The position numbers were made by a program, and so were the translations under genes. The notes under the pieces are model-generated. The model searched no databases. It worked only from the letters and a program-made list of their open reading frames with translations, and was not told where the DNA came from. A DNA stretch of 64,000 nt from Tubulanus polymorphus (Eukaryota > Nemertea > Palaeonemertea > Tubulaniformes > Tubulanidae), in assembly GCF_964204645.1 (NCBI RefSeq), contig NC_134034.1, positions 3,566,072 to 3,630,071 on the forward strand, written 5' to 3'. This document shows positions 1 to 11,525 of this stretch, piece after piece (the first letter of the stretch is position 1; every line of letters starts with the position of its first letter).

Positions 1-410
1 ATCCGGATTCAAACCTATGGAACTGGAACCAAATTAAACCCAGACGACAGTCGAACTGGATCCAAAGCCAAATTAAAACCACACAACTGTGGAACTGGCA
101 TCAAAATAAACCCACAAAACTGTGGAACTGGGTCCAGAATCAAATTAAACCCACAAAGCTGTGGAACTGGGTCTAGACAAATCAAGCGCGAACAACCACT
201 GTGGAACTGGGTCCAGATACAAATCAAGCCCGCACCACGGTGGAACTAGGTCCAGAGTCAAACTAAACCCGCACAACTGTAGGACTGGGTCTAGTCAAAT
301 TAATCCCACGCAACCATGGAACTGGATCCAGAGGCAAATTACGTAAACCCTGGACACAACCGTGGAATCGGGTACATCAGTCAAATTCGACCCAGAAATG
401 GAACTGGTAC
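1..410. repeat. Minisatellite, unit about 39-40 bp
   Basis: About ten degenerate tandem units, each containing TGTGGAACTGGGTCC followed by an AAATTAAACCC-like stretch. The array runs off the left edge of the window. The same unit occurs in the opposite orientation at 7515-8170 and again at 47780-47965. The short open frames through this array are products of the repeat and not genes. Confidence 0.9.
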
Positions 411-739
411 CAAGTCAAATCTTCGTGAAGTGTGGATAGGTTTGAGGCGTGTTTACAGTCAGGCTTGTTCAATAACAAATGTGATGAGTATTAGGAAGTT
501 ATGGGACACGAATTAATAGAAGTGTCTGCCACTTTCATTAGCTAGTAACCATCCAATATTTAGATATAACATCAACAACAACAACAACAACAATCGCCTT
601 GACACTAATCACTGGATGGGCAAGGTGATATTCGGACTGACCCATCCTCTTCTTAACTGTATACACTTAATCTATTAGGTCTTTATTGAATGTAATCTGG
701 TTCCGCAGCTATGCCACCTGGTGGCATGACTGTAGAACT

Positions 740-876
740 ACATAAACAACGTTTGTTATGTTTCGAAGTGCTTTCATCTACTGTTTTTTGTAAATAATTG
801 TTAATACTGATTTTTCCTCCATATACCATGGGAATGGTTGGAGTGTAATAAATATTCGTATTCGTATTCGTATTTC
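740..876 (+). mobile_element. Truncated non-LTR retrotransposon 3' tail, copy 1
   Basis: This segment ends in an ATTCGTATTCGT microsatellite after AATAAATATTCG. It matches the segment at 1022-1175 along most of its length: shared AACGTTTGTTATGTTT, TGTAAATAATTGT, CTCCATATACCATG and AATGGTTGGAGTGTA. Two nearby copies sharing a simple-repeat 3' end suggest 5'-truncated LINE insertions; no coding part is present. Confidence 0.6.
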
Positions 877-1021
877 ATTTTTTTAACTGTAAATAACTAA
901 CCGAATTCCGTAAAAGCATCTGAATTCAAGTACCTTTCGGAACCTTGATGTTTAAAAAAAATCCAACTTTTAAACTAGCTAAATTTATCAAATTAGGTCT
1001 AGATGTATATAGATTCCTCCG

Positions 1022-1175
1022 GTAGTACGTAAATAGTATGTTGGACATAACGTTTGTTATGTTTCATGATACCCTTATTTCCCATTTTTGTAAATAATTG
1101 TAAATACGGTTTTCTTTCCTCCATATACCATGAAAATGGTTGGAGTGTATTAAATATTCGTATTCGTATTCATCT
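1022..1175 (+). mobile_element. Truncated non-LTR retrotransposon 3' tail, copy 2
   Basis: Same family and orientation as 740-876, with the same ATTCGTATTCGT tail. The two insertions lie about 150 bp apart. Confidence 0.6.
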
Positions 1176-2639
1176 TAAAAATATTAGCGTATTGTGGCAT
1201 TAAAAATAGCGTTATTACAGGTTTGTATGATCGATTGCCTCTAAAGATGACCTTCTCCAAAAAAAATAAGCTAACAACTAGGCAATCTCATGGGATCTAC
1301 TAACAACTGTACTGGTGGCTGCCAAAATTCGAACTCTCTCCCTCTCTACTCGTTTTCCAACTTAACTACTCTCTCCCTCTACCAAGTTTCAACCGAGTGA
1401 TCTCTCCCTACCAAATTGAGTATGGTTTCTACAGAATCTGCAACCTCCATCAACCACTCTCCGACTAGAAATACATTTCCAACCACCAACACTACATACC
1501 AAGTTTCTGAATCATGTTTTCTGAATTATTCCCTTAGACTAAGCTATTTACATTTCTTTTTTTTCTATTCGTTAAGACCAACTTCTCACATTAAATCATT
1601 ATTTTTATTCGTTATTTGTTTCCCCAGACGTTATCAATATGTATATCATTATTCAATTAACCCTAGTCAACTATCGTGTATTCCTATATTCAAGCGATAG
1701 AGACGGGTTTTTTGTCATGGACATTTATCAATTTATAGTAGTCAACAGCTTTAGAGTGTAGATTATTGACGTCATTGTATGTTTGAATAGTTAAAACTAA
1801 ATAATCCTCGCAGTTTGTATGGAGCACTTCCCTCACCTCTGACTCATCGAGTGACTCGTCGACGTTTACTTCAGAATCATCGGGAATAAATCGAAAAATT
1901 GGAATAAGACGTATACGGTTTACAGTTACGACCCGCGAGCAGACCTGCTTAAGTTACGACCTGCCGACCTGAGAGGAGGCCCTCAGCGACTGCGCCCCTA
2001 CCCCAAGAAATTCTGAAAATTTAGTTTCATTTTTATACAATTTTAGTGCATTTCAGACCTAGATCAGTAAACGAGATAAGAAGCCTGTATTAAGTGGATT
2101 TTCAGATAAACATTAATTTCATAGATCAAAGAGGATTTTTCTCAGAAAATCCACGAAAAAGCAAAAAAGTGATTCAGCCTACATTTAGGATGACATTTCT
2201 CGATTGTTCATAAGTAAATAATATCCGTTGACATGTCCTATACTAATGGTTAAGTAATTGAATAATGCATGTAATTACAACATTTGATTTTGTCTGAGAG
2301 TATCCGGCGCAACACTAAGCTACAAAATGCAATGGAAAAACAAGACCATCAATTTTATCAAATTGTACACATAACATTTAACATTTTCTCGGCAGTTATG
2401 GTTGGACATAATATAGTCATCAGTATTAATTTCCACCCTGCGTCAAAAATTCTAACCATTCTAAACAGTTCTGCCGGTTCAATTTTTGACCCGTGATTTT
2501 CAAAAGGGCTCGTGGTCAGGTTCGAACCCGTCCCCCCTAGTAAGTCCAACCCCTGAGTGGTTCCTCCTCGACTGGTTTGACGAGAGGGTTCAACACCAAT
2601 CCGTTGGCGACATACGAGACGTCCGTATTTCATGATTTC
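1176..2639. other. Intergenic stretch without a recognisable gene
   Basis: Mostly unique-looking AT-rich DNA. A pyrimidine-rich CTCTCCCTCT block lies near 1335-1410. A GGTTCGAACCC motif, like a tRNA B-box, lies near 2518-2529 without a convincing tRNA body. Short open frames here have no domain or conserved feature I can see. Confidence 0.5.
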
Positions 2640-2766
2640 GAGTATTTATATCGAAATTCGAGTTATTATGTCGAAATCCGACTTATTATGTCGAAATCAG
2701 ACTTAATGAACCGAATTTCGACATAATAACTCGAATTTCGACATAATGACTCGAATTTCAAGATAA
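2640..2766. repeat. Foldback element
   Basis: The two halves are inverted copies built from CGAAATTCGAGTTATTATG and its complement, with the axis near 2705. Each arm is itself made of short CGAAATTCGAC-type repeats. It would form a hairpin of about 60 bp and looks like a small MITE or foldback unit. Confidence 0.65.
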
Positions 2767-3339
2767 AGTGAGAAAAAATTTATCTCTTATGCCACAAACG
2801 GGCTCCTGTACCAAAAGAGCGCCGCTACTAGTCGTAGAATATGCAAAGAGGCTTTGCTCACCGGTAAGAAAGCACTGCTTTCTTTTACAAATTCAATTTG
2901 ATTCAATATCCATTTCACAGAAGGCAAATATAAAACAGGAAAAAAAATTTGAAAACGAGAGGGAAAAAACCAATTTACAAAAAGCACAAATCGCGAAAAC
3001 ACTGCTTTTGTCATAAATTATTCGCTTCACTGAAAAGTGGATCGCCTATTAATTACATGTAAAGTAGAAATCACTAAATGGGGAACCGGCACACTAGCTA
3101 TCCCGTCAGATGGCGCCACTGAGATATCAGACGCACTCGATAAAATTAGTTCATTTTCTAGTAACTTTGATCTCAATTTCCGGTCTTCCAATCCAAAAAT
3201 TCAAAAATCACGCGTCGAAATAAACCCCGATTAGTCTTGAGGGTTCATACGTGCCACGATTTTCGTATATCATGCATAGAATTTGAGAAATTATTGTTAG
3301 ATTTTAATTATTGAGTTTGAGTAGAAATCCAGCGTCGAC

Positions 3340-3407
3340 GTCGTACACTAGCGACACCAGGCGGATTATGGTGGAATTCTGCTTGCCACAGTAGCGTTAC
3401 CGGTACC
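3340..3407. repeat. Single monomer of the ~80-bp dispersed minisatellite
   Basis: Carries CACTAGCGACACCAGGCGG and a CTTGCCACAGTAGCG part related to the arrays at 11795, 33298, 37335 and 45695. It ends in ACCGGTACCCCATT, which also ends the monomer near 19495. Confidence 0.55.
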
Positions 3408-3413
3408 CCATTC

Positions 3414-3516
3414 GGGACCCAGTTCCACAGTTGTGAGTAAGAGTTAACTCTGAGTTTATGTTAGTTCATTTTCGATGAGTCAACTCGGAGTTAAATTTTA
3501 ACCCGAACTGGACCCG
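3414..3516. mobile_element. Foldback MITE of the CCAGTTCCACAGTTGTGAG family, copy 1
   Basis: Starts GGACCCAGTTCCACAGTTGT and ends with a diverged complement (CCGAACTGGACCC). The core GTTAGTTCATTTTCGATGAG is shared with the copy at 8878. Imperfect palindrome of about 100 bp. Confidence 0.7.
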
Positions 3517-4060
3517 GGTGACTATAGGGACTGCGCTCAGACTTCTCCGAATGAAGTAAAAACCGAATTTTGAATAAAACACGGTCATAAAAAACGGGTT
3601 GAATGGACTGAATATTACATTCGAAAATCCGGATTGAAAATTCCGAAATCAGTGAGTTCTGTAGTTCGATATATGATGACTGCATTGCGGAAGCCGACAA
3701 CGTGTTGTATACGCCTAAAAATATCTGATAATTAGTAATTTAAGATAACGAACCAAGATTAACATTTTCGAAATATCATGCAGAGCACAAAAGTACGCGA
3801 CAGTTATCGTGTTTCGACCGGTCATCAAATCCTGCTGGAGACATGTCTGAACAAGCAGATTGATTTAAGAAAATACTAAGGAGTAGGCTATGTATAGATA
3901 TACAAATCATGCATGCGCGCAATTAAGACATATGAAACCACCTCGAAGATTGTATACACACAGGAATTGGCATTTAAACTTCCTCACGACAGTCGTCAAG
4001 TACTAATAATCCAAGCCTTTTTTGGTGAATTATTATGTATACATTGTTAGAAAGAGATTC

Positions 4061-4357
4061 TAGGGGAGAGGGAGAGGGAGAGGGAGAGGGAGAGGGAGAG
4101 GGAGAGGGAGAGGGAGAGGGAGAGGGAGGGAGAGGGAGAGGGAGAGGGAGAGGGAGAGGGAGAGGGAGAGGGAGAGGGAGAGGGAGAGGGAGAGGGAGAG
4201 GGAGAGGGAGAGGGAGAGGGAGAGGGAGAGGGAGAGGGAGAGGGAGAGGGAGAGGGAGAGGGAGAGGGAGAGGGAGAGGGAGAGGGAGAGGGAGAGGGAG
4301 AGGGAGAGGGAGAGGGAGAGGGAGAGGGAGAGGGAGAGGGAGAGGGAGAGAGGGGGA
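4061..4357 (+). repeat. GGGAGA hexanucleotide microsatellite, ~297 bp
   Basis: Nearly uninterrupted GGGAGA repeat with one register change near 4127. It is a pure purine strand with mirror symmetry, so it could form triplex DNA. The Arg-Gly and Leu-Pro open frames through it are artefacts of the repeat. Confidence 0.95.
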
Positions 4358-5101
4358 ATAGATCAAAAATGTGTGATATTAATCGTTCTGTTGACTGTAG
4401 AGAGCTACCGTACGTATGTTGAAATTATTAATCACGACAGCGGATAAAGCGTGTTGAAAAGTAGGACACCGTGTCTCTAAAAGCAATATGTTTGGACAAA
4501 TTTGATGCGCGGTGATGTTAAAATGCAGAGTTTAGAAAATAGGCGAATCCTGTGCCAGAAAAATGCGAAAAGACTCGTGGGTGTTTTGCGCGAGTCGGCC
4601 CCCTTCACCGCGGACAGGCTTTTAGGAAAGAAGTTCCCGTATGAATTGCAAATTATTCTTTTTTTTGTCAAATTGATCCCATCGTGACAATTGCTACTGG
4701 TCCTGATCTCAATTTCATGCGGAACTCTACCTTACTTTCTAAATGCATCGACTTGACAATATGACAAAACAAGCCATAGGCGACCAACGGTTCTCGGGTC
4801 CGAATTCGAAATTACCATGCGTTAGTTTGCATTTTGGATATGTTGTACCCAGGTCAAATAAACGAGTTTTGTCAAGTCACCGCTTGGTGGCGCACTGGGG
4901 CCATTCACTGCGTACTACCCAAGTTATTCATCAAAGATCGACCCACTATAATTAACGATAATTGACGAATTACTATGATTAACGAAGTTAGGAAGCTCAC
5001 TAACGGAAGCCTGAGAACCAATAAACAAAATCGATATTTCAAAAAATGTTCTTTTTTCAAATTGCAGATTACATACGATTCTATTGACGACGAATCGACC
5101 A

Positions 5102-5731
5102 ATGCAGACGAAACCGACGCCAATTTCCATGCGACTGATCTGCGTTATAGTAGTATTCAGCATAGTACAGTATTGTCGAGCTATGCCGGCCTCGGACGTA
5201 TCAATACCGACCCCGGAATCGTGCAAAAGGCGCCCGGTGGCCATACGGATATCGTTCAATAACTGCGAGACGAAACGGCGTGTAGTGTTCGCCTGCAAGG
5301 GCACCTGCCCGAGCTACAGTCAAATGTCGTCCGGCGGCGAGACTATCGATCGATCGTGTAAATGCTGCAAGGAAAAAGGCGAAATCGAACACCGAGTCAA
5401 ATTGCGCTGTCGTAACCGCGAAACTCGACGACTTCAGATCGTACAAGTTAAAATGAAAGTTCCCCTAGATTGTATGTGTCGACCGTGTTCTAATTTATTG
5501 AATCCGACGCAGGCGTTGCAATTCGGTGGTGAAGGGACCAGCGCGGGTGCCATGAGGATGAGGACCGCGGCCAAACGATCGTTGTCGCTGCCGCCGCCGC
5601 CCGCTTCCGGTTTCTACGATCGATACAGCAGCGATTACGGCAACATCGGCGACGACCTTGAAGATGACGTAATCGACGATTACCCCGATCGCGACCTGAT
5701 CGTTTCGAAACGCAGATTGAGATTCGATTGA
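5102..5731 (+). CDS. Bursicon-alpha-like secreted cystine-knot protein
   Basis: Small secreted protein. From the second ATG (5129) the sequence opens with a hydrophobic signal peptide (RLICVIVVFSIVQYCRA). The cystine-knot domain follows, with 11 cysteines in the bursicon-alpha order: C, C, FACKGTC, then SCKCC, then LRC, then LDCMCRPC. In arthropods bursicon alpha pairs with a beta subunit and signals through an LGR (rickets). Splice acceptor TTGCAG ends at 5067, so a 5' exon (UTR, or a few extra codons) lies upstream; 5102 is the first ATG after it and 5129 an alternative. After the knot comes an unusual tail of about 65-70 residues with basic pairs (AAKRS, SKRRLR), a run of prolines and many Asp/Tyr. 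Other CTCK families (DAN/gremlin) fit less well because of the SCKCC and CMCRPC spacing. Confidence 0.8.
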   Translation: MQTKPTPISMRLICVIVVFSIVQYCRAMPASDVSIPTPESCKRRPVAIRISFNNCETKRRVVFACKGTCPSYSQMSSGGETIDRSCKCCKEKGEIEHRVKLRCRNRETRRLQIVQVKMKVPLDCMCRPCSNLLNPTQALQFGGEGTSAGAMRMRTAAKRSLSLPPPPASGFYDRYSSDYGNIGDDLEDDVIDDYPDRDLIVSKRRLRFD

Positions 5732-5824
5732 AATTTGTGAACCTAATTCCGATTCTAGTCGCATAACTTTCGATTTATATATTTTTGGCGGTCAGGAATG
5801 TTGTTGTTTTTTTGCTGCTGGAAA

Positions 5825-5830
5825 AATAAA
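5825..5830 (+). promoter_or_regulatory. Polyadenylation signal AATAAA for the cystine-knot gene
   Basis: Canonical AATAAA about 94 nt after the stop codon at 5731, at a sensible distance for the 3' end of the transcript. Confidence 0.55.
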
Positions 5831-6239
5831 TTCAAAAAAGAAAGAGAAATTATTCTATTCAAATGAACGCGCTCAATCAATCTTTTGTAGATAAAACGGT
5901 TATTTTTCATTTTATTGTTTGAAGGCAAAGCAAAAATGGCGCACACCTTAAACCACTCGTCGTACCGAGGGAGTCTAAAGCTAATCGCTATGTATTCGTT
6001 TCACAACAAGCAAAGTAATGCATTTTGAACGACCATCCGTGAAATATATATATACGTTATGGTTGATGAGTGGCAATTTTGGGAGGCCTGGTCCAGAAGA
6101 AAGAAAATGGCAGTTTCCAGATGAAAGCAACCATTTCTAAGGCGACTATTGGGTGCACGCTCGTTATAAGATGGTTTATTTTTGTTTTGTTTTGAAGAAA
6201 AACATCTAAAGATAACCAGCTTATGGTCAGCCTTTTATA

Positions 6240-6328
<89 letters not shown>
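6240..6328. repeat. (AT)n dinucleotide microsatellite
   Basis: About 88 bp of uninterrupted AT. The Tyr-Ile open frames on both strands are artefacts of it. Confidence 0.95.
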
Positions 6329-6330
<2 letters not shown>

Positions 6331-6339
6331 TTCATTTCT

Positions 6340-7510
6340 ATCTTTAAATATGGACAAGACTTCCTGAAAAAGTCACTTTCAGGGGCCAGTTTTATAGACC
6401 GGTACAATGCATATAACTCTGGTCCCAGATTCAGAAAAAGATTTATCAAACTCCCACCAATGCAACTAAGGAGTCGATATTTTTTTAAAAACTTGTCCGG
6501 GTAGGTTCAACTCAACTGACTCTTACCTTCATGGATTGTCCATCTTATCTTTTTGATTGGTAGATTTGATTTGATTTAATTCGTCAGCCCTTATAAACTG
6601 GATTTGAATATATTGGTAATTGAATTGAATTGACCGGCAACCAGTCTAGCCCCGATATATTGATGACGTAGCGCACGCTTTTCAAAAAACAATTATTAAG
6701 ATTTATCAAAAAATAAAATCAGAGTTATATATTTGATTACAAAAAATGCAAAAATTCACAGTTGTAATTGTTATTTTGAAACCCAAATATTGATGACGTA
6801 GTGCACATCGACTCACACGGAACCCCTCATATAACGCATTATACTAGGTATCAAATGTATATAAACATTATTGCAAAGTCGAAAAACTGCAGAATATTGT
6901 GTAAACCTGCTATTTTACAGGCATCTGCAAAAACAGACAAGTTTTTACGGCTTTCCACACGCGTAACTGCGTAATAGTGACGTAATACGCTAAAATGGCT
7001 CGTAAACGTCACGCGTCACGGTGGAGGCTCACATGTGACCGAAACCCACGACCGCGTGTGTGCGTCTAACTAACATACGTGCCGTAGTTCAAATGACGGT
7101 CACACACGTTTTAGACGTTTACGTTTGAACGCGGCGCTGCTTCCGTCGTCAGGGCAATAAATCCTCGTTAATCCGCGACTTTGATGTGGTTTTAATCTGA
7201 ACGGCTTTCCGCGCACTCCCCGGTCGGTCAATAACTTTTACGTTTATGACAACGACGGAAAATAATGAATGAACCCCCTCCAGTCGCATAGAGATTACTG
7301 GATCTCATTCTCCGGATGCCTGCTGCTGGTGACATATTCCGTGGATGTTTCAGTGACGGGTCGACGCTGATTACCTGTCTATACGTAATATAGAAATTAG
7401 TTCTCATCTCCCGGGTGCCGACGATACATGCAGTTAATTAATTCCAAAATGAACTTCCGAAAACAGGTTCTTTCCTATTTCTATGCGTATTTTGATCGTC
7501 GCGCGAGCCA
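6340..7510. other. Intergenic stretch without a recognisable gene
   Basis: ATATTGATGACGTAG followed by YGCAC occurs twice (near 6656 and 6787), so a small diverged duplication is present. Several TGACG half-sites (CRE-like) are scattered at 6660-7150. I see no gene. Confidence 0.4.
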
Positions 7511-7514
7511 CAAA

Positions 7515-8170
7515 CCTGCAGTTTTACAGTTGTGTGGGCTTAATTGGACTCTGGATCCAGTCCCACAGTTGTGTGGGCTTAATTCGATTCTAGACCCAGT
7601 TCCACAGTTGTGTGGGCTTAATTCGACTCTTCACCCAGTTCCACAGTTGTGTGGTCTTAATTCGACTATGGACCCAGTTCCACAGTTGTGTGGGCTTTAT
7701 TCGATTCTGGGCCCAGTTCCACAGTTGCGCGGGTTTAATTTGACTCTGGATCCAGTACCACAGTTGCGCGGGTTTAATTTGACTCTGGATCCAGTACCAC
7801 TGTTGCGCGGGTTTAACTTGAATTTGGATCCAATTCCACAGTTGCATGGGTTTGATTTTGAATCTGGACACACAGTTCCACAGTTGAGTGAGTTTAATTC
7901 GACCCTAGATCCAGTTCCACACAATCGAGTGAGTTTAACTTGAATCTGGATCCAATTCCACAGTTGAGTGAGTTTAATTCGACCCTAGATCCAGTTCCAC
8001 ACAATCGAGTGAGTTTAACTTGAATCTAGATCCAATTCCACAGTTGAGTGAGTTTAATTTGAATCTGGATCCAGTTACACAGTTGTGCGGGTTTAATTTG
8101 ACTCTGGAGTCAGTTCCACAGTTGTGTGAGCTTAATTCGACTCGGGTTCCAGCTCCATAGTTGCGTCGGT
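7515..8170. repeat. Minisatellite of ~39-bp units, opposite orientation to 1-410
   Basis: About 16 units of CAGTTCCACAGTTGTGTGGG plus a TTAATTCGACTCTGGACC-like part. It is the complement of the array at the left edge. A higher-order duplication is visible at 7876-8050, where two adjacent units repeat as a pair. The 171-aa open frame through it is a repeat artefact. Confidence 0.9.
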
Positions 8171-8380
8171 TCAATTTGTTCGTCAGAGATGCCCCCAACC
8201 ATTATCTAACTCCGTGTGGACGCGGCTCTACAGGTGTATGGGCGTGTGAGTGTGTGGATTTACTGTAGTTCTACACGCGGGTTCACACAAATAATAAAAG
8301 TTGCTCGTGGTGTTAATAACTAAGAACGTTGTAACAATGCTTTAACGCGTCATCGACACGCCCTACAACGTGCACGTGAC

Positions 8381-8538
8381 GAGCATTCGCGAAAACAAGC
8401 GCAGCGAGAGACAGGTCAACAAACGTCCATCGAAGAGCTGAAACAAATAGAGATATTTCGAGCATTCGTGAAAACAAGCGCAGCGAGAGACAAGTCAACA
8501 AACGTCCATCGAAGAGCTGAAACAAATAACAGATATTT
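8381..8538. repeat. 79-bp tandem duplication
   Basis: Two adjacent copies beginning GAGCATTCGCGAAAACAAGC, nearly identical through GAAGAGCTGAAACAAATA. Confidence 0.85.
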
Positions 8539-8766
8539 CAGATACATCCTCTTTATTTCATAGAATACAAGTAACATAATACACTTTATATACGATATCA
8601 TAGTATATATATATAATATATATTAATATATTAATCGTAATAATCAACATTAAATTAAAATCGCTGATAGGGAGCGGACAAAAAGAAGAACGTACATGTT
8701 TACAGCTCAGACGAGGGAAAGGCGGAAGGTGACTAAGGTGAGGGAAGAATATAACGGAACTAATTT

Positions 8767-8870
8767 CGGCTAAAAATGATGATACGCCGTCTCTCCTAAT
8801 CGGCCGGGTCATTTCGTAAAAGCTTGATGATGATTTTTTTTTCTAAAGTGATGACCCGGCTGCTGTGCAG
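8767..8870. mobile_element. Degenerate MITE, CGGCCGGGTCA family, copy 1
   Basis: Begins GGCTAAAAATGATGATAC and contains ATCGGCCGGGTCATTTCGTAAA, as in the copies at 10513 and 44645. The 3' half is eroded but keeps GACCCGGC and AGAAACAAGGT. Confidence 0.55.
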
Positions 8871-8877
8871 AAACAAG

Positions 8878-8987
8878 GTCCCAGTTCCACAGTTGTGAGT
8901 TAGAGTTGACTCTGGGTTAAAGTTAGTTCATTTTCGATGAGTTAACTCAGAGTTAATTCTTAACTCACAACTGTGGAACTGGACCCA
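8878..8987. mobile_element. Foldback MITE of the CCAGTTCCACAGTTGTGAG family, copy 2
   Basis: Best-preserved copy: the left end GTCCCAGTTCCACAGTTGTG is mirrored by CACAACTGTGGAACTGGACC, and the arms TTAACTCAGAGTTAA fold onto each other. It directly follows the degenerate MITE at 8767-8870. Confidence 0.8.
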
Positions 8988-9843
8988 AGGATTTTTGTCG
9001 ACGACGCCTACGATGGGTTAAACCCGGGAATCTCCGTTCATCTCATTTTCATATTCCCCTGACGACACGACGCGAGGGCGGAGCCAGGATTTTGTGTAAG
9101 GTGAGAGACCAGGTTACTGAACGGGCACAATAGTAATCAAGAAGGGCACCACAACCTGGCGAGCGGCTTCATAGTGGGACCATCCGGAGGCCCTCACCCG
9201 GAAAATTTTGAAATGTTGGTGTTCTCCAAGGCTATTGATGGCTGTCACGAGGGAAAAACTCATATTGACTTTAAAAAATGAAAAAAAACATGAAAAATTT
9301 TCAGGACACCTAAAAAAATTTATGACTCTAATTTCCACGCATTAGCTTCCCCACAAAAATCCACCGCCCCTGATTGCCCGTAAAAGCTGCTGGTTTTGTT
9401 CATGATTCGTTGCTTATATTTATGTAACGAATTCGTTTCTTAATTTCCGAAAGCGGATAAAAAAAAAGTTAAAAAATAAAATGTATACTTAACGTCTAAT
9501 AGAATGTGCTGCCCTCTAGTGGGAATACAAGGAAAACCGGAAGTTAGGATAGGTAAAAAGCCTATTGAAATAGCTATGAACGCGTATTCAAGTATTGAAC
9601 AATAAGCAAAAAAGAAGTGCATAATTCGAGGGGAAAAAATCGCAATGAAAATCACAGTTCCTAGCGAAAATACGTGCTAGGCCTAACGGAGGTCTTCACC
9701 GAATCGATCAAAAGAAACTAAAATTCGATATGAAATTCGTTGAAAATCATTACATATAAATCGTTGAAAACGTGTGTAACGCCAAAAAAAAACTGCTCTT
9801 AAAAGGAGGTAATTTTACAAGCTTTTGCCACCAAGCGTATAGT
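8988..9843. other. Intergenic stretch without a recognisable gene
   Basis: AT-rich sequence with short open frames only; none shows a domain, signal peptide or splice structure I can support. Confidence 0.4.
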
Positions 9844-10472
9844 ACAGTTGAACCTCGTTAATACGTTAATACATTATTTTATTATGGCTATTCTTTTTAT
9901 TACCGGTAAATGTATTTTTATCATTATTTCTATTTTCATTTTAATAATAATAATTATTATTATTATTATCATCATTATTATTATTATAAGAATTATCATT
10001 ATTATTAGAATTATTATTATTATTATTAATATAATCATTAACATTCTTTATTTAGGAATCAAATAACAACATTAGAAAATTGTGCAGGTGATAAAAAGAT
10101 AATGTAAACTATAAATCGATGGATAACAGAAGAAGTTAGAAACTTGTATCCATAAAACGTGGCCCAAGCACATATGAAAATCACTCAACACTCACACACA
10201 CACGTCACGGGCACACGCATATACATTCGAAAATCATGACAAGGCAGTGAAAACGTGACTCATAAATTCAGATCAACATACATTAAACAGATATTAAACA
10301 TATTGACCAATTAACAGATGATACTAGAAATTCTTTTTATAAACATCAATACACTACGACTTCTTTTGAAGTTGGATCGAGTGAATTCCGATTAAGATGT
10401 TTAAGATGAAGCCAGTTTTTTTTACGGCAATATCACTTTTGCCTACAAGCTTCGTATTAACGAGGTTCCGCT
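9844..10472. mobile_element. pogo/Tigger-like non-autonomous element
   Basis: Left end TACAGTTGAACCTCGTTAAT is mirrored at the right by ATTAACGAGGTTCCGCTGTG. The CAGT...AACCTCGTTAAT terminus resembles pogo/Tigger inverted repeats. About 630 bp with an ATT-rich centre (9940-10040) and no transposase frame. Three related CAGT-ended families occur at 48667, 50327 and 50661. Confidence 0.6.
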
Positions 10473-10512
10473 GTGAGAAACACTAATGCATTTTCGAATA
10501 AAATTTATTATA

Positions 10513-10738
10513 AGGCTAAACAAAAATGATACCTTGTTTCTCCGCAGCGGCCGGGTCATTTTTGTAAAATATGATAAAATTTGTAAACAGTTCACTTCTA
10601 TAGTGGCCGGGTCTGTAATGGTAAAATTGATCACGATTTAAAAAAAAGTAATGTATAGGGTAGATAGGCGGCCGGCCGGGTCAACATTTAAGCTCAGCAG
10701 AGCGGAGAAACAAGGTATCAATTTTTTTTAGCCTAAAG
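10513..10738. mobile_element. MITE, CGGCCGGGTCA family, copy 2
   Basis: Terminal inverted repeats: ATGATACCTTGTTTCTCCGC at the left and GCGGAGAAACAAGGTATCA at the right, flanked by GGCTAAA and its complement. Internal CGGCCGGGTCA occurs near each end. About 225 bp. Confidence 0.75.
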
Positions 10739-11374
10739 AAGAAGTTTTGATTATTGCTGGAATGGTCGGTGAAAATTTAGCTTCCATGTTAGTCGATGCG
10801 TACGCCATCTGGTAGATGTAGATGTTAAAAGCTATACCCTTCCCAGTAAGGAATTTCGTTGCGTATGTGACGATGCTATTAGGTTCGAATCCGATTATCT
10901 TCCCTCGGCAGGGATTCGAACGCGATGGCATCGAGACACTGCCACGGCCCGAAACCCTGTGCCCGATTCGCCCCGGGTGCGTAGGTCAAATCAGAATCGC
11001 GTTTAACTTCAGCCAGGAATATTCCATCGGCGAAATCCGCTTCATCGATTAAACAACAGACAGTCTAATTGGCACCGTGCCCCAGACCCCCTTATTGCTT
11101 TCATTTGCACCCCAACCCTTTCAAAATGATGGATCCGCCCCCTGATATCTGCCAACCGATGACGAGCTGTGAGGATGGAACGCAGTAAAGTCAACTGATG
11201 TACCACGCCAGCCACGAGGCTGGGGCCAGTTGCACAGTTGTGACTTAAGTCCACAATTGGTTTTAAAGTCTAAGCTATGACTACGAAACCGGCCCCTGGT
11301 TCGATTCCAAACATGTATAAATGACGTGAAGCATGTTCCCTCGTTTTTGGGAACATGTCTGACGGACGCCAGGG

Positions 11375-11525
11375 GGCCGGTTCCATAGGCATGGCTTAGA
11401 CTTAAGACCAGTCTAAACAGTTTAAGTTGTATATACGTTATAGTTCAATCTAACAACTTGAGACCAGTCTTAACATTAAAAGACCACGTCTTTCGGACTC
11501 AAGTCTCGTTTATGGAACCGGCTAA
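11375..11525. mobile_element. Foldback MITE, GGCCGGTTCCATA family
   Basis: Left arm GGCCGGTTCCATAGGCATGG with CTTAGACTTAAGACCAGTCT; right arm ends TTTATGGAACCGGC. Related half-arms (TAAGCTATGACTACGAAACC) lie just upstream at 11265-11300. Confidence 0.55.

Noticed and set aside
4035-4366. Long Arg-Gly, Glu-Gly and Leu-Pro open frames
   Set aside because: They are translations of the GGGAGA microsatellite.
7428-7943. 171-codon frame with repeated LDPVPQLCG
   Set aside because: It is the 39-bp minisatellite read in an open frame (39 is divisible by 3); stops appear as the units drift.
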